Shown: positions 1 through 8,278 of the stretch, piece by piece
Position numbering within the stretch: position 1 is the first letter of the stretch
Layout: each line of letters opens with the position of its first letter
From: a bacterium
Lineage (GTDB): Bacteria; Desulfobacterota; JAPLJL01
Length of the DNA: 34,020 nt
Assembly: GCA_028713675.1 (NCBI GenBank)
Contig: JAQTNV010000036.1
Coordinates: 1 to 34,020 of the forward strand
Direction: 5' to 3'
Notes under the pieces: model-generated
Told to the model about the DNA's origin: nothing
Seen by the model: the letters and a program-made list of their open reading frames with translations, nothing else
Database searches by the model: none
Made by a program: the position numbers and the translations under genes

Positions 1-976
1 GGGTGGTGGCCCCGATGATCCGGATCTCGCCCTGGGACAGGCTGGATTTGAGGATATTGGCGGCGTCGGCCGGCACCCCGAGGGCGGAGCCCGCCCCGAC
101 GATATTGTGCGCTTCGTCGATGAAGAGGATCAGGTCGTCCCGCTCTTTCACCTCGCGGATGACCCGTTCGATCCGTTCCTCGAACATCCCCCGGAACATC
201 GTGCCCGCCACCATGCTGTTCATCTGCAGATTGATGATCTGGTGTCCCCGAAGGCGGCCGGGGACCGCTTCCGGCTGCAGTTCCAGGGTCCGGGCCAGGC
301 CCTGGACCAGGGCGGTTTTCCCCACCCCGGATTCCCCCAGGATCATGACGGAATTGGGGCGATCCTTGTGGCAGAGGAATTCGATCATGCGGGCGATCTC
401 TTCCTCGCGGCCGATCACCGGCGGGACTTTTCCGAGGCTGACCTGCCGGTTCAGGTTGATCCCGAACTGTTTAAGGAAAGGCGGGAGTTCGAACCGCTTC
501 TGGCTTTCCCGCTCGAATTCTTCCCGTTTTTTAACCTCGATAATCACCCGTTCCAGGGCGTTCTTGGGGTCCACCCCCATGCTCTGCAGGATCTGGGCCG
601 GGAGGTAATGCCCCTCCAGAAAGATCGCCACCAGGATATCCGTTGACTTGATCAGCTGGCGGCCGGAGCTCTGCACCCTTCCCCAGGCGCTCTGGAACAG
701 GGCCCGGGTCGGAGCCGGCACGTTCATCCCCCCGCCGGTGTACTGGCGGGAGACCTTGATTTTCTCCTTCAGGGCGGCCACCACCTCGCGGGGGTCGATA
801 CCGAGCCCCGCCATCACCTCTTCGAAGAGGGGACCCTCCACGATGGTAAAGGCCAAGAAAATATGCTCCACCCCCAGGAAATAATGCTGGCGCCGCTGGG
901 ACTCGAGCACCGCCCTTTCGATAATCTCCCGGGCCCGATCAGAAAGCCGGTCCCGGTAATGGGAAAAATCAATCAT
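1..976 (-). CDS. Clp family AAA+ unfoldase (ClpA/ClpB/ClpC type), 5' part only
   Basis: The start and first 325 codons are present; the gene runs off the left edge. Residues 1-145 form a double Clp N-terminal repeat (substrate/adaptor domain). Residues about 187-325 are the first AAA+ module, with Walker A GESGVGKT at 214-221 and Walker B LILFIDEAH at 282-290. The usual AGTKYRGEFEERL segment reads AGTMFRGMFEERI here, so the loop is recognisable but altered. Clp ATPases of this type unfold proteins for a peptidase partner (ClpA, ClpC) or for disaggregation with DnaK (ClpB). The ClpB-specific middle domain and the ClpP-binding loop would lie beyond the edge, so the subtype is undecided. The start at 976 has GTGAGG about 5 bases upstream. 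It is the last visible gene of a dnaK, hsp20, dnaJ, htpX series on this strand, which favours a role with the DnaK system. Confidence 0.9.
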   Translation of the reverse strand, partial: MIDFSHYRDRLSDRAREIIERAVLESQRRQHYFLGVEHIFLAFTIVEGPLFEEVMAGLGIDPREVVAALKEKIKVSRQYTGGGMNVPAPTRALFQSAWGRVQSSGRQLIKSTDILVAIFLEGHYLPAQILQSMGVDPKNALERVIIEVKKREEFERESQKRFELPPFLKQFGINLNRQVSLGKVPPVIGREEEIARMIEFLCHKDRPNSVMILGESGVGKTALVQGLARTLELQPEAVPGRLRGHQIINLQMNSMVAGTMFRGMFEERIERVIREVKERDDLILFIDEAHNIVGAGSALGVPADAANILKSSLSQGEIRIIGATT

Positions 977-1003
977 TTCGCCTCACCAACTCCCCAAATT
1001 TCG

Positions 1004-1110
1004 ACACGGATTTTCACGGATTTAACGGATTTTCATCACCAATATATTTATTTCAAGCGCTTCTAATTGCCTATTTTTCCTCCGTGTTTATCCGTGTAAT
1101 CCGTGTCTGA
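1004..1110. repeat. inverted array of ACACGGATT-like 9-10 bp words
   Basis: The left arm (1004-1034) repeats ACGGATTTTC/ACGGATTTA three times. The right arm (1082-1108) repeats the complementary CCGTGTTTAT/CCGTGTAAT words. About 47 AT-rich bases separate them. The element fills the spacer between htpX and the Clp gene and begins about 9 bases after the htpX stop codon. If transcribed, the arms could pair. Confidence 0.75.
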
Positions 1111-1112
1111 AT

Positions 1113-1970
1113 TTAAGCCGACATTCCCGTCTTTCTCCGCAGCCGTTCGATCCTCTCCTCAATCGGGGGATGGGTGGAAAAAAACCGGCCGAAGTTCTTC
1201 GCCGAAAGCGGATTCACGATAAACATATGCGCGGTCGAGGGATTGGCGTCCAGGGGGATCCTCTGCGAATAGGACGCGAGCTTCCCGAGGGCGGAAGCCA
1301 GGCCGTTGGGGTTACCGGTCAGGTCCGCCGCCCCGTCGTCGGCCAGGTACTCCCGGGAACGGGAGATGGCCATCTGGATCAGCATGGCCGCGAAGGGCGC
1401 GAGAATCGCCATGAAAAGAAGCCCGATAATATTGTTCTGGCGCTCGCCCCCCCTCCCGCCTAAACCCCCGAAGATCGCGGACCACCGGGCCATGCTCGCC
1501 AGGACCATGATCGCCCCGGCGACGGTGGCGGCAATAGCGCAGATCAGGGTGTCCCGGTTTTTCACATGGGTCAATTCATGCGCCAGCACCCCCTCGAGTT
1601 CGGCGGAGTTCGCCAGCTTGAGCATTCCCTCGGTCACCGCGACCGCGGCGTGCGCCGGGTTTCTCCCGGTGGCGAAAGCGTTGGGCGACTGGCTGGGGAT
1701 GATGTAAACCTTGGGCATCGGCATCCCGGCCTTCTGCGTCAGGCCGGCCACGATCCGGTAGAGGTCGGGGGACTGGGCCTCGGTCACCTCCTGGGCCTTG
1801 TACATGGCCAGGACAATCTTGTCGGAAAACCAGTAGGAAAAGAAATTCATGACCACCGCCAGGGCGAAAGCGATTATGATTCCCTGCCGCCCGCCCGCCA
1901 TTCCGCCGATCAGGATGAAAAAGCCGGTCAGCGCGCCCAGTAAGAGCACCGTTTTTACCTGATTTCCCAT
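1113..1970 (-). CDS. htpX: HtpX-like M48 membrane zinc metalloprotease
   Basis: A 285-residue protein of the HtpX family, which degrades damaged membrane proteins in heat and envelope stress. Two hydrophobic helices lie near the N terminus. HELTH in the middle supplies the HExxH zinc ligands and catalytic Glu, and EYLADD downstream holds the third zinc ligand. Another hydrophobic pair surrounds ARWSAIF and LLFMAILAPFAAMLIQM. The C-terminal STHPPIEERIERLR is typical of the family. I chose the ATG at 1970 because AGGAGG lies 10 bases upstream. A TTG nine codons earlier (1997) is in frame but would place that ribosome site inside the gene. It sits between dnaJ and the Clp gene, consistent with one protein-quality-control cluster. 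Confidence 0.93.
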   Translation of the reverse strand: MGNQVKTVLLLGALTGFFILIGGMAGGRQGIIIAFALAVVMNFFSYWFSDKIVLAMYKAQEVTEAQSPDLYRIVAGLTQKAGMPMPKVYIIPSQSPNAFATGRNPAHAAVAVTEGMLKLANSAELEGVLAHELTHVKNRDTLICAIAATVAGAIMVLASMARWSAIFGGLGGRGGERQNNIIGLLFMAILAPFAAMLIQMAISRSREYLADDGAADLTGNPNGLASALGKLASYSQRIPLDANPSTAHMFIVNPLSAKNFGRFFSTHPPIEERIERLRRKTGMSA

Positions 1971-2030
1971 TTTGTCTTTCCCTCCTGTTAATCCCAAAAA
2001 AACTGGGTCAATTACTATTTTTTTCTATTA

Positions 2031-2061
2031 ACCGGCTACCGGTTACCTGCTACTTGCCACC
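2031..2061. repeat. 7-bp phased degenerate array abutting the dnaJ stop codon
   Basis: Four heptads in strict 7-bp phase (ACCGGCT, ACCGGTT, ACCTGCT, ACTTGCC) plus a final ACC. The array touches the dnaJ stop codon at 2062-2064. The first three words, or single-base variants of them, recur in the array at 17257-17301. Confidence 0.85.
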
Positions 2062-3099
2062 TTAGTTTTCTTTCCTCGGATCATACGGATTCAGCCGCTC
2101 GAACTCTCGGATCAGCTCCCGGGATTTTTCGTCCAGCTTGGCCGGGAGGACTATCTTCACCCGGACCAGCTGATCGCCCCGGCTGCCTTTTTTCGTTTCG
2201 GGCATCCCATAACCCCGGAGCCGGAACTGCTGCCCGCTCGAAGTCCCCGGGGGGATCGTCATCTTTACCGAGCCCTCCACCGTGGGCACCTCGATCTTGG
2301 CCCCGAAGACCGCCTCGGAGAGGGAAATGGGAACCTCGAGGCGGATGTCCTTGCCCTGGCGGTCAAAACGGGGATGGGGCCTCATCCTGATCGAGAGGAA
2401 GAGATCACCCGGCGGCCCCCCATTCGAGCCCTCGTTCCCCTTGCCCGGCACCCGGACCCGGGAACCCTCATCCACGCCGGCCGGGATCCGGACCTGGATA
2501 TTCTCGGGCTGGTTCACTCTCCCCATGCCCCCGCACTGCGGACAGGGCTTATTCCCCTGACCGCCAGAACCCAGGCAGGCGGGGCAACTTACCTCCCGGG
2601 CCAGGTTGATCTTGGTCGTCACCCCGGAAGCCGCCTCTTCCAGGCCCAGCTCCAGGCTGTATTCCAGGTCTTCCCCCTGCGGGTTCCGCCGGCGGAAAGG
2701 GCCGGACCCGGTCCGGCCGGAAAACACCTCCTGAAAAATATCGCCCAGCCCGAACCCGGCTCCGCCCGCGTCGCCGAAATCAAAGCGGAAGCCCTGAAAA
2801 TCCCGCGGCCCGCCGGCCCCGGCCCCGGAACGGGTGTAAGCGGAAAAGGGATCGGACCCCTGGCCGCCGAAGCCCTGGAACCTTTCCGAGCCGCCCAGGT
2901 CATACTGGCGGCGTTTCTCGGCGTCGGAGAGAACGCTGTAGGCCGCGGAGATTTCCTTGAAGCGCTCCTCCATCTGCTTGTTCCCGGGGTTCATGTCCGG
3001 ATGGTATTTCCGGGCGAGCTTCCGGTAGGCCTTCTTGATCTCTTCTTCCGAAGCGCTCCGGGCCACTCCTAAAATCTGGTAAAAATCTTTTTCCGCCAT
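2062..3099 (-). CDS. dnaJ: DnaJ-type co-chaperone with a reduced, single-site zinc finger
   Basis: A 345-residue Hsp40. The J domain occupies residues 1-70 with HPD at 33-35, followed by a Gly/Phe-rich linker to about 140 and then C-terminal substrate-binding domains. The zinc region is shortened. Only two CxxCxGxG-type motifs are present (Cys172/175 and Cys186/189) instead of the usual four, enough for one zinc ion. By alignment sense these are the outer motifs 1 and 4. In E. coli DnaJ the other site (motifs 2 and 3) has been reported as the one important for DnaK-dependent folding, so its absence is functionally interesting. The protein is shorter than canonical DnaJ (about 375 residues). 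The gene lies 200 bases downstream of hsp20. No grpE is visible. Confidence 0.9.
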   Translation of the reverse strand: MAEKDFYQILGVARSASEEEIKKAYRKLARKYHPDMNPGNKQMEERFKEISAAYSVLSDAEKRRQYDLGGSERFQGFGGQGSDPFSAYTRSGAGAGGPRDFQGFRFDFGDAGGAGFGLGDIFQEVFSGRTGSGPFRRRNPQGEDLEYSLELGLEEAASGVTTKINLAREVSCPACLGSGGQGNKPCPQCGGMGRVNQPENIQVRIPAGVDEGSRVRVPGKGNEGSNGGPPGDLFLSIRMRPHPRFDRQGKDIRLEVPISLSEAVFGAKIEVPTVEGSVKMTIPPGTSSGQQFRLRGYGMPETKKGSRGDQLVRVKIVLPAKLDEKSRELIREFERLNPYDPRKEN

Positions 3100-3179
3100 T
3101 TTATTAATAGACGCCGGTTAAGCCGTTTCAGTTCTCCAATCCCGCAGCTGCTTAAGCATCTTATCTCCGGTTACCCAAC

Positions 3180-3209
3180 AAAAAAACGGGCCGGCCCTTC
3201 CCGGGCTCC
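3180..3209 (-). terminator. possible intrinsic terminator downstream of hsp20
   Basis: On the minus strand a GC-rich, self-complementary segment around GGGCCGGCCCG is followed directly by seven T residues (plus-strand A run 3180-3186). The hairpin geometry is not ideal because the inner palindrome has almost no loop, so this may be weak. It lies about 90 bases after the hsp20 stop and before dnaJ. Confidence 0.4.
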
Positions 3210-3299
3210 ACCCGCTCCTTTATATCAGGAGAAGACCCGGCAAAATCCCTCGATCCGGTTTTACCAAAACCTTCCCCGCTGGCAATCGAGTTTGAAGGT

Positions 3300-3749
3300 T
3301 CAGGTCTTGATCTCAACCTTGATGGGCTGGGTCTTCGTTTCCCCGCGCTTGGGCAATCTGACTTCGAGCACCCCGTGCTTGTAGGTGGCCTTGGTCCGGC
3401 TCTGATCCACCGAAACCGGGAGGTTGAAATTCCGGGAAAAACTTCCGTAAAAGCGCTCGACCAGATGGCAGACATCCTCCTTGTCGGTCTTGGCGAGTTT
3501 CCTTTCCCCCCGGAGATTCAGGACATCCCCTTTCACCTCAATTTTTATTTCTTCCTTCTTCATCCCGGGAAGCTCGGCTTTGACCACGACGCTGTCTTCC
3601 GTTTCGTAAATATCCACCGGGGGACACCAGACCCCCACCCCGGGTTTTTCGCGGGGAACCCGGGCCCTGATCAGACGCAGGTTTTCCTCGAAAACCCGGT
3701 TGATCTTCTCCTGCAGCCGGTTCAGGTCCCGGACCTGTTTCATTGGCAC
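3300..3749 (-). CDS. Small heat-shock protein, Hsp20/alpha-crystallin family
   Basis: A 149-residue holdase-type chaperone. The alpha-crystallin domain spans about residues 38-140: the PPVDIYETEDSVVVKAELPGM start strands, then the conserved HGVLEVRLPK segment near the end of the domain. The tail PIKVEIKT contains an I-x-V motif of the kind that docks subunits together in oligomers. The reading frame can start at GTG 3749, with AAGGA nine bases upstream, or at ATG 3743 two codons later; spacing favours GTG. It lies between dnaK and dnaJ on the same strand, matching a role in holding unfolded proteins for DnaK/DnaJ. A perfect TATAAT lies about 30 bases upstream, so it may have its own promoter. 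Confidence 0.92.
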   Translation of the reverse strand: MPMKQVRDLNRLQEKINRVFEENLRLIRARVPREKPGVGVWCPPVDIYETEDSVVVKAELPGMKKEEIKIEVKGDVLNLRGERKLAKTDKEDVCHLVERFYGSFSRNFNLPVSVDQSRTKATYKHGVLEVRLPKRGETKTQPIKVEIKT

Positions 3750-3778
3750 TTTCGTTATTCCTTTCTCTTTCCCCGTAA

Positions 3779-3784
3779 ATTATA
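3779..3784 (-). promoter_or_regulatory. possible -10 element for hsp20
   Basis: The minus strand reads TATAAT about 30 bases upstream of the hsp20 start, in an AT-rich stretch. No good -35 hexamer sits at 16-18 bases; the nearest TTGATT is 20 bases away. Suggestive only. Confidence 0.3.
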
Positions 3785-3904
3785 CAGCATTTATCAATCT
3801 TCTAAATCAATTCATAAAATTTGTTTTTTATGAGCGGGTTGAGCAGACAAAACTTCTTCTTAAACGATTATGTTTTCGACCGCTTGTTATATCCATATGC
3901 CAAC

Positions 3905-3953
3905 GGCCAGCCACTGCGTGGCGGCCTGCTGCGCTATCAGTAAAACCTGATAG
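3905..3953. repeat. two adjacent hairpins in the dnaK-hsp20 spacer
   Basis: The first stem pairs GGCC plus GCCAC (3905-3914, one bulged A) with GTGGC plus GGCC (3918-3926) around a TGC loop. The second is a perfect 7-bp stem CTATCAG/CTGATAG (3934-3940 and 3947-3953) with a 6-base loop. Neither is followed by a T run in the transcribed minus direction, so they look more like RNA processing or regulatory structures, or a REP-type element, than a terminator. Confidence 0.6.
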
Positions 3954-3993
3954 TTTTGGAAGTCGAAACCCGCCCATAAAAAACCGTTTGGAT

Positions 3994-5913
3994 TTACTTC
4001 TTCCCCGAATCCTCCACCTCGGCGTCGATTACCTCCCCTTCGCCCTTGTTCCCCGGACCGGGGCCGGCTCCCGGTCCAGAAGGACCCGGGCCAGGCCCTC
4101 CGGCCTGGGCTCCGGACGCCTCGCGGTACATGATTTCCGCCAAGCGGTGGGAAGCCTGGGTAATGTCATTGGTAGCCTTCTCCATCTCCTCAACCTGCTC
4201 ATGCTCCAGGGCGGATTTCCCGCGCTTAATCGCTTCCTCGATCTTGCCGGCCTCATCCGCCGGGATCTTGGCGCGGTTCTCGGTGAGAATCTTCTCGGTG
4301 TTGTAAATCAGGGTATCCAGATGGTTCCGGGCTTCGATCTGCTGCTTCCGCTTTTTATCCTCGTCAGCGTGGGCTTCCGCGTCCTTGACCATTTTCTTGA
4401 TCTCTTCCTCGTTGATCCCGCTGGAAGCCGTGATCGTGATCTTCTGCTCCTTCCCGGTGGCCTTGTCCTTGGCCGAAACATTGACGATCCCGTTGGCGTC
4501 GATATCGAAGGTCACTTCAACCTGCGGGACTCCCCGCGGCGCCGGGGGCAGGCCCACCAGGTGGAACCGGCCCAGGGTGCGGTTGTCCCGCGACATCTCC
4601 CGTTCCCCCTGGAGCACGTGGATCTCCACCGTGGTCTGGCTGTCGGCCGCGGTGGTGAAGATTTCGCTCTTCCGGGTGGGAATGGTGGTGTTCCGCTCGA
4701 TCAGCCGGGTCATCACCCCGCCCAGGGTCTCGATCCCCAGGGAGAGGGGGGTCACGTCGAGCAGGAGGACATCCTTCACCTCGCCGGCCAGGACCCCGGC
4801 CTGGATGGCGGCCCCGACCGCGACCACCTCGTCCGGGTTCACCCCTTTATGGGGCTCCTTGGCGAAAAGCTCCCGCACCAGCGTCTGGACCCGGGGGATC
4901 CGGGTGGAGCCGCCGACCAGTACCACCTCGTCGATGTCCCGGATTTCGACCCCGGCGTCCTTGATCGCCTGCTTGCAGGGGTTCACGGACCTTTGGATGA
5001 TATCCTCCACCATCTGCTCGAACTTGGCCCGGGAAAGTTTGACATTCAGGTGCTTGGGCCCGGAGGCGTCGGCGGTGACAAAGGGCAGATTGATCTCGGT
5101 TTCCGGGACCGAGGACAGCTCGATCTTGGCTTTCTCCGCCGCCTCCTTCAGGCGCTGGATGGCCATCCGGTCCTTGGAAAGATCAATCCCCTGGTCTTTT
5201 TTAAATTCATCGATCAGCCATTCGATGATCCGCTGGTCGATGTCATCCCCGCCCAGGTGGGTATCGCCGTTGGTGGATTTGACCTCCACCACATTGTCGC
5301 CCACTTCCAGAATGGAAATATCGAAAGTCCCGCCCCCGAAGTCATAAACCGCGATGGTTTCGTCCTTTTTCTTGTCCAGGCCGTAGGCCAGGGCCGCGGC
5401 GGTGGGCTCGTTGATGATCCGGAGGACGTTCAGCCCGGCCACCTTGCCCGCGTCCTTGGTCGCCTGCCTCTGCGAGTCGTTGAAATAGGCGGGAACGGTG
5501 ATCACGGCGTCGTTGACCTTCTCGCCCAGGTAATCCTCGGCCGCCTTTTTCAGCTTCTGTAAAATGGCCGCGGAGATCTCGGGCGGGGTTAACTGCTTGC
5601 CCTTGATATCCACAACTACTTCTCCGGTCTTGCCGGCCAGAACCTTGTAGGGAACCGTTTTGATCTCGCTGCCCACCTCGTCAAACCTCCGGCCCATGAA
5701 CCGCTTGATCGAATAAACGGTGTTCTCCGGGTTGGTGACCGCCTGCCTTTTTGCCACCTGTCCCACCAGCCGTTCGTTATCCTTGGTGAAAGCCACCACC
5801 GAAGGGGTCAGCCGGTTTCCTTCCTCGTTGATGATGACCTTGGGATCCCCTCCCTCCATGATCGCTACCACGGAGTTGGTGGTTCCGAGGTCGATTCCTA
5901 TTGTCTTGGGCAT
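3994..5913 (-). CDS. dnaK: Hsp70 chaperone DnaK
   Basis: A full-length 639-residue DnaK. The N-terminal ATPase domain shows [17 protein letters not shown] at residue 5, [17 protein letters not shown] in the middle and [14 protein letters not shown] near 340. The substrate-binding domain has the conserved [20 protein letters not shown] linker and start. The C terminus is a Gly/Pro-rich stretch ending [12 protein letters not shown] plus SGKK, as in bacterial DnaK. AAGGAG precedes the ATG at 5913 by about 8 bases. It is the first gene of the dnaK-hsp20-dnaJ-htpX-clp series. I saw no CIRCE inverted repeat (TTAGCACTC and its complement) upstream, and neither hrcA nor grpE is in the window. Confidence 0.98.
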   Translation of the reverse strand: MPKTIGIDLGTTNSVVAIMEGGDPKVIINEEGNRLTPSVVAFTKDNERLVGQVAKRQAVTNPENTVYSIKRFMGRRFDEVGSEIKTVPYKVLAGKTGEVVVDIKGKQLTPPEISAAILQKLKKAAEDYLGEKVNDAVITVPAYFNDSQRQATKDAGKVAGLNVLRIINEPTAAALAYGLDKKKDETIAVYDFGGGTFDISILEVGDNVVEVKSTNGDTHLGGDDIDQRIIEWLIDEFKKDQGIDLSKDRMAIQRLKEAAEKAKIELSSVPETEINLPFVTADASGPKHLNVKLSRAKFEQMVEDIIQRSVNPCKQAIKDAGVEIRDIDEVVLVGGSTRIPRVQTLVRELFAKEPHKGVNPDEVVAVGAAIQAGVLAGEVKDVLLLDVTPLSLGIETLGGVMTRLIERNTTIPTRKSEIFTTAADSQTTVEIHVLQGEREMSRDNRTLGRFHLVGLPPAPRGVPQVEVTFDIDANGIVNVSAKDKATGKEQKITITASSGINEEEIKKMVKDAEAHADEDKKRKQQIEARNHLDTLIYNTEKILTENRAKIPADEAGKIEEAIKRGKSALEHEQVEEMEKATNDITQASHRLAEIMYREASGAQAGGPGPGPSGPGAGPGPGNKGEGEVIDAEVEDSGKK

Positions 5914-5969
5914 GATTTATTCTCCTTTCTTAAAGAAACAATAATAAAGGTAAATCCGCGCTATGGTCT

Positions 5970-5998
5970 TAAGCTAATCACTAAAAGCCTGATGTCAA
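5970..5998 (-). promoter_or_regulatory. candidate dnaK promoter
   Basis: On the minus strand a perfect TTGACA (5993-5998) is followed after 17 bases by AGCTTA (5970-5975), a poor -10. It lies about 60-85 bases upstream of the dnaK start. CCTTGACA also resembles the -35 of sigma-32-type heat-shock promoters, but no CCCCATNT-like element is correctly spaced. Confidence 0.35.
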
Positions 5999-6118
5999 GG
6001 AATCCGGGGGAATTTTTCGCCCGGCTTACCCAGGGGCAGGAAACTGTTCAACCTATTGAAATCAATGAAAGATTCCTTATCTTCGGAATGTTTTTCTGCT
6101 GGGCGCTCTGAAGATCTT

Positions 6119-6153
6119 CAAAAAATTCAGGCCCGGCTGACCGGGCCTGAATT
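6119..6153 (-). terminator. strong intrinsic terminator after the AOR gene
   Basis: A perfect 13-bp inverted repeat (AATTCAGGCCCGG, loop CTGA, complement; 6124-6153) is followed on the minus strand by six T residues. It lies 41 bases past the AOR stop codon and separates AOR transcription from dnaK. A-rich sequence on the other side could let it work in both directions. Confidence 0.9.
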
Positions 6154-6194
6154 GAAAAAATCCAAATATCCCCCTTCTAAAAGGGTGCTGATTA

Positions 6195-8174
6195 TTAAAT
6201 CCCCGCGATTTTATCCAGACCCAGCTCTTTCAGCTTCTGGGGATTGGGCTTTCCGGTTTCGTAGTCAATACCCACGTAGGCAAAGTAATTGCGGTCGTGC
6301 TTTTCCGGCACGGTCACCCCTTTCATCCCGCCGGCTTTGAGGGGCGGACGGCCGGAAGCCCGGGCGGCCATCTTGAAGTCCTTCGGCTTGATCCCCTCGC
6401 GGATATTGAAGAGATGCTTCGCCATGTGCATCCGCTCTCCGATGATCCGGAACTCGTCCTTTTCCAGGTTCCAACCCGTGGCCGCGTTGATCCATTCGAA
6501 AACCGGGAAGTTCGCGCCCGCGGTCAGAGAGCCGAACGAGCAGAGGCCGGCGCCGGAAATAATCTCCCAGTAGAACTCGCCGATCGCGCTGTTGGACCCG
6601 AGCGCCTCCAGGTTGAGCCGCTTTTGCTTGTTATAGAGCATCGGGGTGGGCTTGACCCCTTTGAATTTCTTCTCGAGCTGCTGCATCTCCCCGAAGATGA
6701 CGGCGGTGGAGTGACGTCCGGGGGTGGGGGAACAGCTGTAGCCCACGCCGTAGCCGGGGTCGTTGCGGGGATCGTGCATGGCGAGCTCGCTGCCCCCGGC
6801 GTGGATCGCGAATTCCTCGGACCCCTTCCCGAGCTTGGCCGCGGCCACCTTGACCCCGTCGGCCAGGAGGTCTCCGATGCCTTCCCGGGCGATGATCTTC
6901 TCGGTCAGCTTGACCAGGGCGGCCCCGTTGTTGCCCCAGGTCAGCCTAATCCCGTCGGTATCCTTCTCGGTCAGGATCCCGCGCTCGAAGGCCTCGCAGG
7001 CGAAAGCCAGGGCGTGACCGAGGGAAATGGTGTCCATCCCCGCCCGATTGGCGAGATCATTCATTTTCAAAAGGGCGTGGAGATCATCGTTCAAGCTCAT
7101 GCACCCGAGTGAAGCGAGTGACTCGTACTCAGGCTTGTGGGTCTCGTGCAGGGGGTAAGCGCCATCCTTGACCTCCAGGATCCCGCCGCAGCCCAGGGGG
7201 CAGTTCATGCAGGCGTAGCGCTTGACCTGGAGCTTGAGAACGCTGTCATCGGCGATTCTCTTGGCCTGCTTGGCGCTGAAATCGGCCGGGGCCGAGCCTT
7301 TCCAGTTCTTGATCGGGGAATCCCCGGAGAGCATGGAGAAACGGGTGAAGCCGGCGGTGCCCCAGCGCCGCATTAGCAGCTTGTAAGGGAAGGGATCCAT
7401 CTTGGTGACCGAGTTCATCATCCGGACGGAATGCCCCATCGGGGAGAGGATAAAGCTGAAACTCTTCTCGGCCAGGCCGAAACCCTTCTGGAAGCTGGCC
7501 AGAAACTTCTTGTTGATCTCGAGCAGCTTGTCCTTATCCGCCACCGGGGTGACGCCCTTGCCCTTGACCACCACGGCCTTGAGCTTCTTCGAGCCCATCA
7601 CCGCGCCCAGGCCGAAACGGGCGGCCAGCCGGCCCCGGTCGTTCACCACGCCGGCGATCCGGGAGAGTTTCTCCCCGGCCTGTCCGATCGTTGCCACCCG
7701 GTGCTTGTCGGAATGCTTTTTCCAGAGGGCCTCCTCCGTCTCCACTGCGTCCTTCCCCCAGAGGTCGGAGGCGTCCTTGAGCTCCTTCTTGTCCCCTTCG
7801 ATCAGGAGATAAACCGGCTTGTCCGACTTGCCCTTGAAGAAGACCCCGTCGTAGCCCGCCCGCTTGAATTCCGGCCCGAAGTTTCCCCCGCAGTTCGAGT
7901 CGCCCCAGCCGCCGGTGGCCGGGGACTTCCCCGTCACCATGAACCGCCCGGAGAAAAGCGCCTGTGTACCGGTCATGATCCCCGCGGTGATTCCGAGGAT
8001 ATTATCGGGCCCGAGGGGATCGACCCCGGCCTTCTGGCGCTCCATCATCAGCTTGACTGCGGGCCCATAACCGGCGAGGTAATTCCGGTAAGTATCTTCG
8101 CCCAGGCTCTCCTCTTCGATTTTTCCGGTAGAGAGATCCACCCAGAGAACTTTGCCGGTATATCCTCCCGCCAT
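6195..8174 (-). CDS. Aldehyde:ferredoxin oxidoreductase family (tungsten enzyme)
   Basis: A 659-residue member of the AOR family, which carries a tungsten bis-pterin cofactor and one [4Fe-4S] cluster. Typical members oxidise aldehydes to acids with ferredoxin; relatives include the benzoyl-CoA reductase subunit BamB. The N-terminal half opens with GYTGKVLWVDLSTGKIEEE and has SGRFMVTGKSPATGGWGDSN, a cofactor-binding region. The cluster ligands are CMNCPLGC (Cys322, 325, 329), with the distal Cys in SGAGLCSFGS near residue 570. DPRNDPGYGVGYSCSPTPGRH matches the second pterin-binding region. Nothing looks truncated. The M20 peptidase gene lies 104 bases upstream on the same strand. No BamC-type partner or tungstate transporter is adjacent, so a stand-alone aldehyde oxidase is the simplest reading. 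The exact substrate cannot be told. Confidence 0.9.
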   Translation of the reverse strand: MAGGYTGKVLWVDLSTGKIEEESLGEDTYRNYLAGYGPAVKLMMERQKAGVDPLGPDNILGITAGIMTGTQALFSGRFMVTGKSPATGGWGDSNCGGNFGPEFKRAGYDGVFFKGKSDKPVYLLIEGDKKELKDASDLWGKDAVETEEALWKKHSDKHRVATIGQAGEKLSRIAGVVNDRGRLAARFGLGAVMGSKKLKAVVVKGKGVTPVADKDKLLEINKKFLASFQKGFGLAEKSFSFILSPMGHSVRMMNSVTKMDPFPYKLLMRRWGTAGFTRFSMLSGDSPIKNWKGSAPADFSAKQAKRIADDSVLKLQVKRYACMNCPLGCGGILEVKDGAYPLHETHKPEYESLASLGCMSLNDDLHALLKMNDLANRAGMDTISLGHALAFACEAFERGILTEKDTDGIRLTWGNNGAALVKLTEKIIAREGIGDLLADGVKVAAAKLGKGSEEFAIHAGGSELAMHDPRNDPGYGVGYSCSPTPGRHSTAVIFGEMQQLEKKFKGVKPTPMLYNKQKRLNLEALGSNSAIGEFYWEIISGAGLCSFGSLTAGANFPVFEWINAATGWNLEKDEFRIIGERMHMAKHLFNIREGIKPKDFKMAARASGRPPLKAGGMKGVTVPEKHDRNYFAYVGIDYETGKPNPQKLKELGLDKIAGI

Positions 8175-8216
8175 TTTTTTACCCGTCCTTCCCCTTTTTT
8201 ATTTCAGAACATCCGG

Positions 8217-8268
8217 CCCCCTCTCCCCTGCCCTCCCCCTCGAGGGGGGAGGGATAGGGTGGGGGTGA
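8217..8268. repeat. GC-rich imperfect palindrome between AOR and the M20 peptidase
   Basis: The core is a pyrimidine-rich arm and its purine-rich near-complement centred on TCGA at 8240-8243, with 5 C residues on one side and 6 G on the other. Flanking GGATAGGGTGGGGGTGA makes it resemble the CCCTCCCC...GGGGAGGG elements seen between genes in many environmental bacterial genomes. Its placement in the M20-AOR spacer would put a hairpin between the two open frames. Confidence 0.55.
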
Positions 8269-8278
8269 CAATTAAAAT

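Noticed and set aside
3700-5562. Long plus-strand open frame of about 620 codons opposite dnaK
   Set aside because: It is antisense to a fully conserved dnaK. Open antisense frames are a by-product of codon bias in such genes, and the translation is low-complexity without any family motif.
5914-6118. CIRCE/HrcA operator upstream of dnaK
   Set aside because: No TTAGCACTC-N9-GAGTGCTAA-like inverted repeat was found by eye on either strand.
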